From JAXMAZ01 sp046350115 (GTDB taxonomy: Bacteria; Planctomycetota; Planctomycetia; Gemmatales; Gemmataceae), in the NCBI GenBank assembly GCA_046350115.1, contig JAXMAZ010000005.1, forward strand, positions 186,001 through 250,000: a stretch of DNA of 64,000 bases, in the 5' to 3' direction. Position 1 is the stretch's first letter. Each line of letters starts with the position of its first letter. The position numbers and the translations under genes were made by a program. Shown here in pieces: positions 9,101-17,068 of this stretch. Below the pieces are notes generated by a model. It ran no database searches and had not been told where the DNA came from. It saw only the letters and a program-made list of their open reading frames with translations.

Positions 9101-12100
9101 GCCGTACACCCGGGCCAGGCTGTCGTACGCCTCGAACCGCCCGCCGGCGGCGTCGGCCAGGACGAACGGCTGCCCGGTCGGCAGGACGCTCACCCGCTTC
9201 TGCTGGGTGAAGTGCCCCTTCGGGTCGAGGCCGGCCATCAGCCGTAGGTCGTCGAACTTGCCCGCCGGCTCCGGCAGGGCGAGGGTGCGGGTGGTGGTGT
9301 GCAGCGGGTCCACGGCGAACACCTGGACGAACCCGTGCGCCCCGAGTTGCTTGCGGTCGACGGTGACGACGCCGTCGGCGTTCGGCACCAGGTTGTCGAG
9401 GACGACGGCCGGCTCGCCGAGGAAGTCGAGGAAGGCGAACGCCGTCGGGTCGGCATCCGGCCGACCGCTCTGGGACTTCGGGTCCATCGCGGGCGACGCG
9501 GGGGACGCGGCCGGCGGGACCGCCCCGCCGACACCGCCGAACTGGCCGCCCTCCGCCGCCAGCTGTTCGCCGGTTTCGGTGGTCCGCACCGCCCACGGGT
9601 TGAGCAGCAGTTGCGGACGGTCGAGCATGTTCCCGGGGAACTTCCGCGCCCCCTTGCGGTCCAGCACGTACCGGTACTCGTCGCCGATGTTCCGGCCGGT
9701 CAGGTACACCGACGGGGCGAACCCGGGGTAGAACGCGGTCAGCTCCGCGTCCCGAACCCGGGATAGCCGGTCGAACGGCCCGTACGCCGGCACGTACCGC
9801 GTGGCGATCACATGCACCCGGGCGAACTTGGAGGCGTCCTTCAGCCGAACGGTGACGGCCGCGTCGTCGGCGGTGACGGACGCGATCCGCACCGGCTTGA
9901 GCTTCGGCAGCTCCAGGTGGCGGACCGCCCCGAGGGCGAACCCGTCCGCCTCCGGCCCGTCCACCACCCGCACCCGGATCCGCTCGTTGGCCCGCTTCAG
10001 GTACAGGTCGTAGTCGCCCGGAGTCAGGCCGCGGAGTTCGAGTTGCCCGTCGGCGACGGCCACCGCCTCGAACCGGTCGGCGGTGATCGTCCCGCCCGGG
10101 ACGACCCGCGTCTCCATGTGCCCGTCCGGCCGCTGCACGGCGACGGTCATGAGCGCCCGGGTCAGCTCGCCGACCACCTCGAACAGCGCCACCTCGTCCC
10201 GGGTCGCCTTGTCCCCGGTCGCCGGGTACGGGATGACGACCGGCTTGCCGGGCCGGGCGTTCACCGTCCGCCGGTAGGTGGACTGGTCGCGGGGCAGGGT
10301 CCAGGTGTGGGCCGTCCCCTCGGGGCCGGTCGCGGTCACGCTGACGATGTCCGCGAGTTGGCCGAGGGCCACCCGGCCGCGGGCGTCGGTCTTGAGGGTG
10401 GCGTGGACCGGCTGCTTGAAGTCCCGGTGCTTGACACTCACCTGCACCGCCCGGTCCGGCTTCGGCTCCCCGGTCCGGCCGAGCAGCTCGACGACGTACT
10501 CACTGCCGAACTTGGCCAGGTGCAGGTCTTCGATCTTGTCCGTCTTGACCATGCCGTTCAGGCCGAACGAGTCGCCGGCGGCGAGTTCGACCGGCTGGCC
10601 GGTGGTCAGGCTCTTGACCTTGGCCCGGAGCAGCACGTCCAGCCGGGCCAGCCGCGGCGGCACCCGCACCTCGTGCGTCGTCTCCCGGTCCTCGAACAGC
10701 CGGACGTTCGGCACCTCGGTCGTCGTCTGGATGCCGTCGATGTCGGTGGCCGTGATGCGGAGGGCCGGCTCCTCCAGGAGCCGCACACTGGTCGGCCGGC
10801 CGTTCAGGTACACCCCCGGGCGGATCAGCACCTTGGCCACCCGCTGGGACAGTAGTGCCTCCCGCGGGACGTGGATGCCGGCGACGAGTGAGTAGTTCTC
10901 CGGCTGGTGGTCGAGGGAGTCGAGGCTGGCGAACTCGCCCCGCTTCAGCACCACTGGCTGCCGGCCGGGGCTGGTGCTGAACGGCACCAGGATGCGGCCG
11001 TCCTTGTCCGGCGTGTACTCCTTGCCGCCGAACAGCAGGGTGGCGTCCGGCACCGGCCTGTTCTGCTCGTCCACCACGACCACCGACTGGCCGTTCGGGG
11101 TGGTGGTGACCAGCGGCCGCAGCCGGCCCTTGCGGACCAGCGCCCGGCTGCTCCGCCCGGCCCCGATGAAGTCGATCACGTACACGCCCGGCTTGGTGAG
11201 CTGCGGGAAGTCGAACCGCCGGGCCACCCGCCGCAGCGGGTCGCCGACGAGCGTGTGCGTCTGCTCGGAGTTGGCCACCAGTCCGTCGAGCGGGATGTCG
11301 GTGTCTACCTCCCGCTGCCGGTCCCGGTAGAAGTTGACCGTGTTGACCTCGTACACCTTCACCAGGAGCGACGGCACGTTCTTGACGAACAGGTCGAGCC
11401 GCACCGGCTGGTCCACGCCGTACCGGGCCGGGTTGGTCGGGGCGAAGTCGATGTCGATCCGCTCCCGCAGCGCCTTGAAGTCCTCCGGCGGCAGGTCGGA
11501 CGCCCACCGCTCCGGCTCGCCCAGGCCCAGCTCGATCTTGGTCTCGGCGAACAGCCGCTTCAGGTACTCGCTGTCGATCAGCGGGGTGTACGCCTTGGGC
11601 GAGTCGGCGGCGGCCAGGAAGTGCTTCAGGTAGTCCCGGACCAGCGGCTCGTCGTTGCCGACCGGCGGGAGCAGGGTGAAGTCGACGTACTGGGCGTTGC
11701 GGTCGTGCGGGTCGGCCGGGTGTTCGCGGAAGTACGGCGACCCGGGGACCGACCGGGTGACGTACTCCTGCCGCCGGGGCACCTCCAGGTACTCGCGGAA
11801 CAGGGCTTCGTCGTACTTCCCTTCCGACCGGTCGAGCACCAGCTTGTGGTACAGGACGTGGGCCTTGAGCGAATTGTGGGTGCCGTTGAGCCGGCGGGCG
11901 AAGGCGAGCAGCCGGTCCAGGTAGGCGCGGGTGCGGGCCGGGTCGTGCCGCCAGTCCTCGTCCGCCCCGGGGTGCAGCTTCGGCAGGTACGTCTGGACGA
12001 ACCGGGACTGGTTGAGCAGCTCCGGCCGCAGCTTCAGCAGCTCCTCCAGTTGCACGAGGGTGAGCAGGCGGTGGACGGTGAACGCCCCGAACCCCGGGTG

Positions 12101-12709
12101 GTTGCCGACCGCCAGGTCGTCGGCGATCAGCTTCGGCAGGCCGGGGACGTCCGGCCGGGTGAGCCGGGTGAGGACCAGCCGGATGCGGGTGCTGTCCGGT
12201 TTCTCCGCCGCCAGCCAGTCGAGGGCCGAGTCCTCGAAGTTGTCCTCGGTAGTCGGCCGGCGGAGGCTGTCGGCCAGCAGGGCGGCCCGGGTGATGCGGG
12301 CGTTGTCGAACCGGGTGGGCAGGTCCGGGGCGGCCCCGAGCACCTCCCGCTGGTGGTCGAACCGCAGCCCCAGCTTGGCCTTCAGGTACTCCAGCGACTT
12401 CTTCGGGTCGCGGTTGTAGGTGAGCAGGGCGAACCGGGTCTGGACCTCGGTCAGCCGGGCCGTCTGGCCGAACCGGACGAGCCACGGTTTGGTGATTTCC
12501 TCGGCCTTGTCCCACTGCTCGGTGTTGAGGTAGTGGAGGGCGTGGTAGTAGTAGTAGTCCTCGGTCCCGGGGATGAGCTGGCGGAGGGCGGCCGGCCGGT
12601 CCTTCGCCAGGGCGAAGTCCTCGACGAACCCGATGTCCCCGCCGATAGCGTCCGCGGCCGCAAGTCCGACGGCAGTCACGGCCAGCACCCCTGCGAGCGT
12701 TCGGGACAT
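6200..12709 (-). CDS. Very large secreted protein (2169 aa), possibly alpha-2-macroglobulin-like
   Basis: The protein opens with a signal peptide (residues 1-22). Residues about 30-420 are helical and repeat-like. Residues about 430-1000 are rich in beta strands with recurring domain-like phrases (VVVVDEQNRPVPDATLLFGG, HATLKTDARGRVALGQLA) reminiscent of macroglobulin MG1/MG2 domains. A Gly/Pro-rich low-complexity linker lies at about 1370-1420. Helical TPR-like segments follow, and a last carboxypeptidase-regulatory-like beta domain (ATDAATGRPLAKVYVKTY) lies near the end. No thioester motif (CxEQ) is visible, so classical protease trapping is not supported. It may be a periplasmic or surface adhesion/defence protein. 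The start is the first ATG, followed directly by the signal peptide. The function is unproved. Confidence 0.75.
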   Translation of the reverse strand: MSRTLAGVLAVTAVGLAAADAIGGDIGFVEDFALAKDRPAALRQLIPGTEDYYYYHALHYLNTEQWDKAEEITKPWLVRFGQTARLTEVQTRFALLTYNRDPKKSLEYLKAKLGLRFDHQREVLGAAPDLPTRFDNARITRAALLADSLRRPTTEDNFEDSALDWLAAEKPDSTRIRLVLTRLTRPDVPGLPKLIADDLAVGNHPGFGAFTVHRLLTLVQLEELLKLRPELLNQSRFVQTYLPKLHPGADEDWRHDPARTRAYLDRLLAFARRLNGTHNSLKAHVLYHKLVLDRSEGKYDEALFREYLEVPRRQEYVTRSVPGSPYFREHPADPHDRNAQYVDFTLLPPVGNDEPLVRDYLKHFLAAADSPKAYTPLIDSEYLKRLFAETKIELGLGEPERWASDLPPEDFKALRERIDIDFAPTNPARYGVDQPVRLDLFVKNVPSLLVKVYEVNTVNFYRDRQREVDTDIPLDGLVANSEQTHTLVGDPLRRVARRFDFPQLTKPGVYVIDFIGAGRSSRALVRKGRLRPLVTTTPNGQSVVVVDEQNRPVPDATLLFGGKEYTPDKDGRILVPFSTSPGRQPVVLKRGEFASLDSLDHQPENYSLVAGIHVPREALLSQRVAKVLIRPGVYLNGRPTSVRLLEEPALRITATDIDGIQTTTEVPNVRLFEDRETTHEVRVPPRLARLDVLLRAKVKSLTTGQPVELAAGDSFGLNGMVKTDKIEDLHLAKFGSEYVVELLGRTGEPKPDRAVQVSVKHRDFKQPVHATLKTDARGRVALGQLADIVSVTATGPEGTAHTWTLPRDQSTYRRTVNARPGKPVVIPYPATGDKATRDEVALFEVVGELTRALMTVAVQRPDGHMETRVVPGGTITADRFEAVAVADGQLELRGLTPGDYDLYLKRANERIRVRVVDGPEADGFALGAVRHLELPKLKPVRIASVTADDAAVTVRLKDASKFARVHVIATRYVPAYGPFDRLSRVRDAELTAFYPGFAPSVYLTGRNIGDEYRYVLDRKGARKFPGNMLDRPQLLLNPWAVRTTETGEQLAAEGGQFGGVGGAVPPAASPASPAMDPKSQSGRPDADPTAFAFLDFLGEPAVVLDNLVPNADGVVTVDRKQLGAHGFVQVFAVDPLHTTTRTLALPEPAGKFDDLRLMAGLDPKGHFTQQKRVSVLPTGQPFVLADAAGGRFEAYDSLARVYGLFRTLSNDPKLTEFGFVLTWPTLKPELKRELYSKYACHELNVFLMKKDPPFFESVVKPYLANKKDKTFVDRWLIGDGVEGYAEPWRYGRLNTAERVMLSRRLPGEGPKTARHLGDLLKLLPPNPDRERTLFETSILGRGLDASDELGKSMLRMKAMNAAEKPGMPMAAEGSAAGLGAMPAPGGPPGAGGPAGGGGFGAGGFGAGRGGRPGAPKGEARRERESLQRDGAAKKDAEAKSVEEFDKLGELSDDAKRKAAGDRADFFYRRDAGNIPIPLFRKVDPTQEWAENNYYKLLITQQTADLVTVSPFWLDYANHDGQGPFLSTHVAAASRNFTEMMLALAVLDLPFEAAKAEMAFDAGKMTYTPKGPTVAFVEEVRPSGAPGGKLPVLVSQNVYKHGDRYRDENGERLDKFVTDEFVVQTVYGSQVVVTNPGPSPQRLSVLIQIPTGAVPVAGGQPTRSVLLSLNPYQTQTVDTLFYFPKPGRFAQFPAHVAKNETLVAAANPATFEVVATPSKLDTGSWDYVSQNGTSEEVLAFLDRENVHALNLDRIAFRLKDRGFFEKVTALLAARHAYSPTLWSYALLHNDAAVARQYLLHNDQLANETGGPLSSPLLTVNPVDRFTYEHLEYKPLVNARAHALGHRRQIVNDRLHAQYHRFLKLLTYKPAPTDEDRLTTAYYLLLQDRIEEALAAFAEVNPDAVPTRVQYDYCAAYLAMFDDDPHRARAIAGKHANHPVDRWRKLFESVANHLDEAEGKGAKTADPDDRDQRQAKIAASEPSFDAAVEGKAVALTWQNVDSVRVNYYLMDVELLFSTSPFVQQAGGQFAYIRPNRTQEVKLPAGQTKVSIPLPEELVRRNVMVEITAAGKTRAVAYYATAMDVKLTESYGQVKATDAATGRPLAKVYVKTYVRGADGRVKFHKDGYTDHRGRFDYASVSTPERVPPQRYAVLVLSDTHGATIREAAPPQQ

Positions 12710-12731
12710 GTGTCACCCCTCTGTGTACGGA

Positions 12732-12757
12732 CCGGCCCCGCCATGATGCGGGGCCGG
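12732..12757. promoter_or_regulatory. Perfect 10-bp-stem hairpin before the giant gene
   Basis: Arms CCGGCCCCGC and GCGGGGCCGG are separated by CATGAT. It lies 23 nt upstream of the giant gene start, in the 5' leader on the minus strand, and could be a translation-control hairpin, an attenuator, or the terminator of the upstream gene. The rest of 12710-13018 contains no gene that I can support. Confidence 0.5.
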
Positions 12758-12788
12758 CCGGGTCCGGGCAACGGAAACCCGGACCGGT

Positions 12789-12806
12789 CGTTACACCGGT
12801 GTGACG
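12789..12806. promoter_or_regulatory. Operator-like dyad
   Basis: The near-perfect palindrome CGTTACACCGGTGTGACG (one mismatch) is flanked by further inverted CCGG blocks. It lies about 80 nt upstream of the giant gene. This is the form expected of a binding site for a dimeric regulator; the regulator is unknown. Confidence 0.4.
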
Positions 12807-13018
12807 AACCGGACGGGGAAACGTTGGCGGGGAAACCGGCCGGACCGGTGCGTACCGGCCTGGCTCCTCGCAAAGTCGTCGTTCGCCCGCTGGTCTGGGG
12901 GCAGGAGGGGAGACTACCGGTGGTCAGCGCCGCCCAGCGGACCGCGCCGGCCCGCGGGAAGTCGCGTGCCCCCGGGGCCGTGGTGTGAACCTCGTACCGG
13001 GTCTTAGCCCACCGGTCG

Positions 13019-14578
13019 TCACCTCCCCGAGTGACGGAGCACTTGGCCGGCCAGCACGTCCGGCTGGTGCTTCCCGTCGGCGACGACGGCCCGGCCGTTG
13101 ACGAACACCCACTTCACCCCGGCCGCATACTGGTGTGGCTTGTCGTAGGTGGCGGTGTCCCGGTACGCCTTCGGGTCGAACACCACCACGTCCGCCCGCA
13201 TCCCCGGCTTCAGGTAGCCGCGGTCGGCCAGCTTCAGGATGTCGGCCGGCAGCCCGGTGCCGCTGCGGACCGCCTGCTCCAAGGGGATCACCCCGTCCTC
13301 GATGGCGTACCGGCCGACCTTCCGCGGGAAGGTGCCGTAGCTCCGCGGATGCGGCACCGTGTCGCCGGGCGTCTGCACCCCGCCGTCGCTGGCCGTCGCC
13401 ACCCACGGCTGCTTCATGAACACCCGCACGTCCTCCTCGCTCATCCCGAAGTTGACCACCTGCGCCCCGCCGTTCTTCTCGATTTCCAGCACGATGTCCA
13501 CCGGCTCTTTCCCCTCCGCCTTGGCGATGTCCGCGACCGACTTGCCTTGCCACTTCGGGTTCTTGCTGTACCGGGCGATGCGGACGGCCGACCCGCCGTC
13601 CCGGCTGGCTAGCGCGCGCGTCAGGTCGGCCCGCAACTTCGGGTCGTCCAGACGCGCGACGTACTCCTTCGACGTGCCTTCGCGGTAGCGGGTCGGGACG
13701 ACGGTCGCCTTCAGGCTGGTGCTGCTGGCGGTGTACGGGTACTGGTCGGCGGTGACGGTCTGCCCCTTCGCCCGGGCCGCCGCGATGACGGCCACCGCCC
13801 GCGCCGACGTACCCCACGCCGACTTGCCGCTCGCCTTGATGTGCGAGACATGCACCGGGCACCCGCCCTCGGCCCCGATCCGGATGGCCTCCTCGATGGA
13901 AGTCAGCAGCCCGCCCCCCTCGTCCCGGATGTGGCTGGCGTACAGCCCGCCGTGCTTGCCCGCCGCCTTGGCCAGCCCGATGATCTCCTCCGTCTTGGCG
14001 TAGGTGCCGGGGTTGTAGATCAGCCCGGTGCTCAGCCCCCAGGCGCCGTCGGCCATCGCCTTGTCCACCAGCTCTTCCATCTTCGCCTGCTCGTCGGCGG
14101 TCGGCCGGCGGTTGGCGTTGCCCATCACCCGCTCGCGGATGTTGTTGTGCGTCGCCAGGTGGATGACGTTGGTGCCGATTCCGCCCTTCTCCAGCTTGGC
14201 GAAATACGCCGCCACGTCGACCGGCCCGGACCCGCAGTTGCCGGTGACGACGGTGGTACACCCCTGGGTGACGTAGTTCTTGTTCTCCTTGCCGGCGGAC
14301 GATTGCAACCCGGAGTCGCAGTGGGTGTGCAGGTCGATGAATCCGGGGCAGACGACCAGCCCGGCCCCGTCGATGATCAGGGCGTCCGGCCCGGGGTCCG
14401 CCTTGCCGACCGCCTCGATCCAGCCGTCCCGAAGCACCACATCAGCGACGAACCCGGGCTTGCCGGTGCCGTCATAAACGGTCGCGCCGCGGATACAGAC
14501 GGACTTCGGGTCGGCGGCGGCCAGCGGCGAGGCGAAGCCGACCGCGACGGCGGCGAGCAGTTGCAGTGAGCGGGGCAT
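13019..14578 (-). CDS. D-aminoacylase (N-acyl-D-amino-acid deacylase)
   Basis: A 519-residue member of the amidohydrolase superfamily. A signal peptide spans residues 1-22, so it probably acts in the periplasm. The metal-binding His84-x-His86 sits in GFIDLHTHCDSG, and the extra zinc ligand Cys115 typical of D-aminoacylases sits in VVTGNCGSG. Later ligands lie in YASHIRDEG, HVSHIKASG and VATASDGGVQTPGD. It hydrolyses N-acyl-D-amino acids to D-amino acid plus acid, a scavenging role for D-residues from peptidoglycan. The ATG at 14578 was chosen because the signal peptide follows directly; a longer upstream frame is antisense to nothing and overlaps the PIN toxin gene. It lies 14 nt downstream of that gene on the same strand. 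Confidence 0.92.
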   Translation of the reverse strand: MPRSLQLLAAVAVGFASPLAAADPKSVCIRGATVYDGTGKPGFVADVVLRDGWIEAVGKADPGPDALIIDGAGLVVCPGFIDLHTHCDSGLQSSAGKENKNYVTQGCTTVVTGNCGSGPVDVAAYFAKLEKGGIGTNVIHLATHNNIRERVMGNANRRPTADEQAKMEELVDKAMADGAWGLSTGLIYNPGTYAKTEEIIGLAKAAGKHGGLYASHIRDEGGGLLTSIEEAIRIGAEGGCPVHVSHIKASGKSAWGTSARAVAVIAAARAKGQTVTADQYPYTASSTSLKATVVPTRYREGTSKEYVARLDDPKLRADLTRALASRDGGSAVRIARYSKNPKWQGKSVADIAKAEGKEPVDIVLEIEKNGGAQVVNFGMSEEDVRVFMKQPWVATASDGGVQTPGDTVPHPRSYGTFPRKVGRYAIEDGVIPLEQAVRSGTGLPADILKLADRGYLKPGMRADVVVFDPKAYRDTATYDKPHQYAAGVKWVFVNGRAVVADGKHQPDVLAGQVLRHSGR

Positions 14579-14592
14579 CACAAGACCTCGGG

Positions 14593-15039
14593 TCAGACGA
14601 GCGGCACGACTGTGATGGACGACGCGAACCGGGTGAAGTCGGCGACGTTGTGGGTGAGCAGGTTCGGGATCTCGTAGGCGAGCATGGTGGCGACGATGTT
14701 CGCGTCGTACACCTGGCGTCCGCCGCACGGGACGGCCAGCAGCAGGGCTTCCAGGTGTTGCGTCACCGCCGCCCCGTCTTCCGCGATCCGGAACCGTTGC
14801 TGGAACGCCCGCACGTCGGACACCAGGTCGGGGAGCGGGATCGGCGGGGCCGTCGCACCCGGTCTGGTCAGCCCGGCGAGGTACTCGCGGAGCATCTGTC
14901 GGCCGATCCAGAGCGGCACGCCGGCGGTTTCCAAGGTGTGCAACCGAGCGACTGCCGGGGCGTGGAAAGGCGAGCCGGCCGACCGGGCGTAGATCAGGAC
15001 GTTGGTGTCGACGAAGATCGGGTCAACGGCCGTCGTCAC
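14593..15039 (-). CDS. PIN-domain toxin, VapC-like
   Basis: A 148-residue PIN domain ribonuclease. The first acidic residue is in IFVDTNVLIYAR, a conserved Glu follows in REYLAG, and the later acidic pair lies in VYDANIVATML with the closing motif LLTHNVADF. Such toxins cut tRNA or rRNA in the presence of Mg2+. The gene start overlaps the end of the upstream small antitoxin gene by 17 nt, a typical translationally coupled toxin-antitoxin order (antitoxin first). Confidence 0.88.
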   Translation of the reverse strand: MTTAVDPIFVDTNVLIYARSAGSPFHAPAVARLHTLETAGVPLWIGRQMLREYLAGLTRPGATAPPIPLPDLVSDVRAFQQRFRIAEDGAAVTQHLEALLLAVPCGGRQVYDANIVATMLAYEIPNLLTHNVADFTRFASSITVVPLV

Positions 15040-15250
15040 CGTACAAGTCCTCCCGCCGGAAGGTGTTGGCCGGATCGACGAGCGTGACCTGGTGAGCCGG
15101 CCACTTGGGCCACGACGGGGCCGGGGATGTGACGGGCGGCGCCTCGACCACGACCACCACCTTGCACGCCCCGGCCGGGATGTCCGCCGGCACGGTCAGG
15201 GTCATGGTGTGGTCGGCCGAGACCACGGCCGTCGTTTCGATCGTCCGCAT
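15023..15250 (-). CDS. Antitoxin partner of the PIN toxin
   Basis: A short protein of 75 residues (81 if an upstream ATG at 15268 is used). The N-terminal half (VVSADHTMTLTVPADIPAG) reads like a swapped-hairpin DNA-binding strand, and the C-terminal half, with WPKWP and FRREDLYGDDGR, looks like a toxin-wrapping tail. The downstream ATG at 15250 is preferred as the closer match to related antitoxins. It overlaps the vapC-like gene. No named antitoxin family is certain. It probably represses its own promoter, a candidate for which lies just upstream. Confidence 0.7.
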   Translation of the reverse strand: MRTIETTAVVSADHTMTLTVPADIPAGACKVVVVVEAPPVTSPAPSWPKWPAHQVTLVDPANTFRREDLYGDDGR

Positions 15251-15281
15251 GGGGCACCCGGGGGGCATAACGCACGGCCGG

Positions 15282-15290
15282 ATTATACCA
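15282..15290 (-). promoter_or_regulatory. Extended -10 promoter (TGGTATAAT)
   Basis: Read on the minus strand, TGGTATAAT is a perfect extended -10 element, 32 nt upstream of the preferred antitoxin ATG. It also lies immediately after the terminator hairpin of the lipoprotein gene, so it would start the toxin-antitoxin transcript. Confidence 0.5.
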
Positions 15291-15298
15291 AAACGCCG

Positions 15299-15329
15299 GA
15301 AGCCCGCCCCGAACGGGACGGGCTTCCAG
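15299..15329 (-). terminator. Terminator-like hairpin after the lipoprotein gene
   Basis: Arms GGAAGCCCG-CCCG and CGGGACGGGCTTCC form a long stem with an AA loop, 18 nt downstream of the lipoprotein stop. On the minus strand it is followed by a short T-run (CGTTTTGG), which supports intrinsic termination. Confidence 0.65.
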
Positions 15330-15346
15330 GGGCACCATCCCGGCGG

Positions 15347-15778
15347 TCACTCGTCCGCGGTCGGCTCGATCTTGACGTTTTTGCCGGCCGACTCGGGCAC
15401 CACGAACTCCTTGGTCGTGGCGCCGGCCGGCACCGTGTCCTTCAGCTCGACCGGGTTGAAGATCTGCTTGCCCTGCGGCCAGAACTTCACCCCCTTGCCG
15501 TCGAACCCGGCGATCCGCACCACGCACGGGCCGGGGAAGATGCCGGGGGTCGGCTCCTTGGACGAGTCGAACGCCCCGTTGCGGATCTGCACCACCCGCA
15601 CCTGCCCCTTGCCGCCGGCCGCCACCTCCGGGGTGAACGAGATGTACCCGGCCGGCACCGGCTCGCCCTTGAACTTGACCGTCCCGGACAACTGGGCCAG
15701 GGGCGGCTCGGACGAGCAGCCGACGGCCAGCCCGACGAACGCCGCCACCCCGGCCAACCGACACACCGCACGCCGCAT
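15347..15778 (-). CDS. Small lipoprotein, DUF1559-associated
   Basis: A 143-residue lipoprotein. The signal ends in the lipobox Leu-Ala-Val-Gly-Cys at residue 21. The mature part begins PPLAQLSGTVKFKGEPVPAG, the opening of a carboxypeptidase-regulatory-like beta-sandwich found in very many planctomycete lipoproteins. It lies 62 nt downstream of the DUF1559 pilin-like gene on the same strand, a pairing that recurs in planctomycete genomes. The role is probably structural or surface binding and remains unknown. Confidence 0.85.
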   Translation of the reverse strand: MRRAVCRLAGVAAFVGLAVGCSSEPPLAQLSGTVKFKGEPVPAGYISFTPEVAAGGKGQVRVVQIRNGAFDSSKEPTPGIFPGPCVVRIAGFDGKGVKFWPQGKQIFNPVELKDTVPAGATTKEFVVPESAGKNVKIEPTADE

Positions 15779-15840
15779 GACGCCTCCGCGAGCAACGGGT
15801 CCGCCGGGCGGACCGGGAGAGGGATGGGACGACCCGCCGG

Positions 15841-16911
15841 TTACCACTCGGCCCCGAGCACCTCGCCGCCGCTGGCCGTCCCCACCCCCTGCAGGGTGAG
15901 GGCGCTGATCGACGAGGTGATGGACCGGACGCTGCCGTCCGCCAGCCCGGCGATCATCACCCCGCTGTGCTGGGCCTGCAGCCGGCGGTAGTCGCAGTAC
16001 CGCGGCCGGGCGTTCGCCTGGATCCCGCCCGGGTTCGGCACCCCGCCGTTCCAGTTCTGGCGGAAGTTCGGGTCGGTCCGCGGGCCGGGGCCGTTGGTCA
16101 GGGTGGCGTTCCGGTACGGCTGGTTGAACGCCGGGTTGTCCCACCAGGTGTACCCCTCCGGGGCGGCCAGGTTGCTGGCCGCCGGCGGCAGGGTGGTGAT
16201 CCCCGGCGCCCCGTCCACCCACGCGCTGTGCGTCGTCTGCCGCGGGCCGCGGGCCCAGATGCTGTACGTGAACGACCCGGTGCCCAGGTTCGGCGTCGCC
16301 CCCGGGGTCGGGTAGTCCGGCCCCATGCACCAGGCCATCCGCTCGCCGAACAGCAGGGTGTTGCTGGTCCCGTCCGAGATGCCGATCAGCGTCCGCCCGC
16401 CGCGGGAGATGTGCCCGTTCGTCTGCGCCCCGATCGCCACCTCCCCGTTCATCGCGTAGGTGGTCGCCCCGTACGCCTGGCCGTTGACCGAGATCCGGTT
16501 GGTGTTCTGGGCCACCGCGTCCCCGGAGAACACCCCGTTCGTGATGGTCGGGTCGGTCGGGCAGGCGAACGCCTTCACCGGCACCGTCCGGACGTTGAAC
16601 GAGATCCCGTTGGCCTGCCGGTACACGTTCTCCTGCTCGATGTACGGGAGCAGGAAGAAGTGGCCCGACCCGGCCTCGGTCGCGGTCATCATCGACCACG
16701 GCGGCAGCACCGAGTTGGCGCTCTCGTAGTTGTGGCAGGCCAGGGCCAGTTGCTTGACGTTGTTGCTGCAGGTCGTCCGGGCGGCGGCCTCCCGCACCTT
16801 CTGCACGGCCGGCAGGAGCAGCCCGATCAGGATGGCGATGATGGCGATCACCACCAACAGCTCGATCAGCGTGAACCCGGCCCGGCGGCGGGCACGACAC
16901 AGGTGAGGCAT
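15841..16911 (-). CDS. DUF1559 protein with type IV pilin-like N-terminus
   Basis: A 356-residue protein. The N-terminal GFTLIELLVVIAIIAILIG is a canonical prepilin peptidase site and helix (Gly, then Phe, Glu at +5). It is followed by LLPAVQKVREAAARTTCSNN, as in the planctomycete DUF1559 family. Near the C-terminus the H-x-G-G-like segment AQHSGVMIAGLADGSVRSI matches the conserved end of that family. It would be processed by a prepilin peptidase and assembled by, or attached to, a type II secretion or pilus-like machine. These genes occur in dozens of copies per planctomycete genome and their function is unknown. The ATG at 16911 immediately precedes the leader. Confidence 0.95.
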   Translation of the reverse strand: MPHLCRARRRAGFTLIELLVVIAIIAILIGLLLPAVQKVREAAARTTCSNNVKQLALACHNYESANSVLPPWSMMTATEAGSGHFFLLPYIEQENVYRQANGISFNVRTVPVKAFACPTDPTITNGVFSGDAVAQNTNRISVNGQAYGATTYAMNGEVAIGAQTNGHISRGGRTLIGISDGTSNTLLFGERMAWCMGPDYPTPGATPNLGTGSFTYSIWARGPRQTTHSAWVDGAPGITTLPPAASNLAAPEGYTWWDNPAFNQPYRNATLTNGPGPRTDPNFRQNWNGGVPNPGGIQANARPRYCDYRRLQAQHSGVMIAGLADGSVRSITSSISALTLQGVGTASGGEVLGAEW

Positions 16912-17068
16912 GACAGAACCCTGAGGGAGAGTAATCAGGTCGGTCGGAGGACGATTGTCGGCCCGGGGGCGTCCCCCGGTCAACTGCATTCGTAGAGAAT
17001 CCGTTATTCTGTCCGCTGCGGGACTGGGTGCCGGCCGTGGTCCCCGCCGCCACCCAGCTCCCCCACAG

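Noticed and set aside
10500..12716. A 738-residue open frame overlapping the giant gene in another frame
   Set aside because: No signal peptide or domains; Arg/Pro/Gly-rich shadow of the giant gene.
12801..13007. Possible small gene upstream of the giant gene
   Set aside because: A 68-codon frame with Arg/Gly/Pro-rich content, no ribosome-binding site and regulatory dyads in the same DNA.
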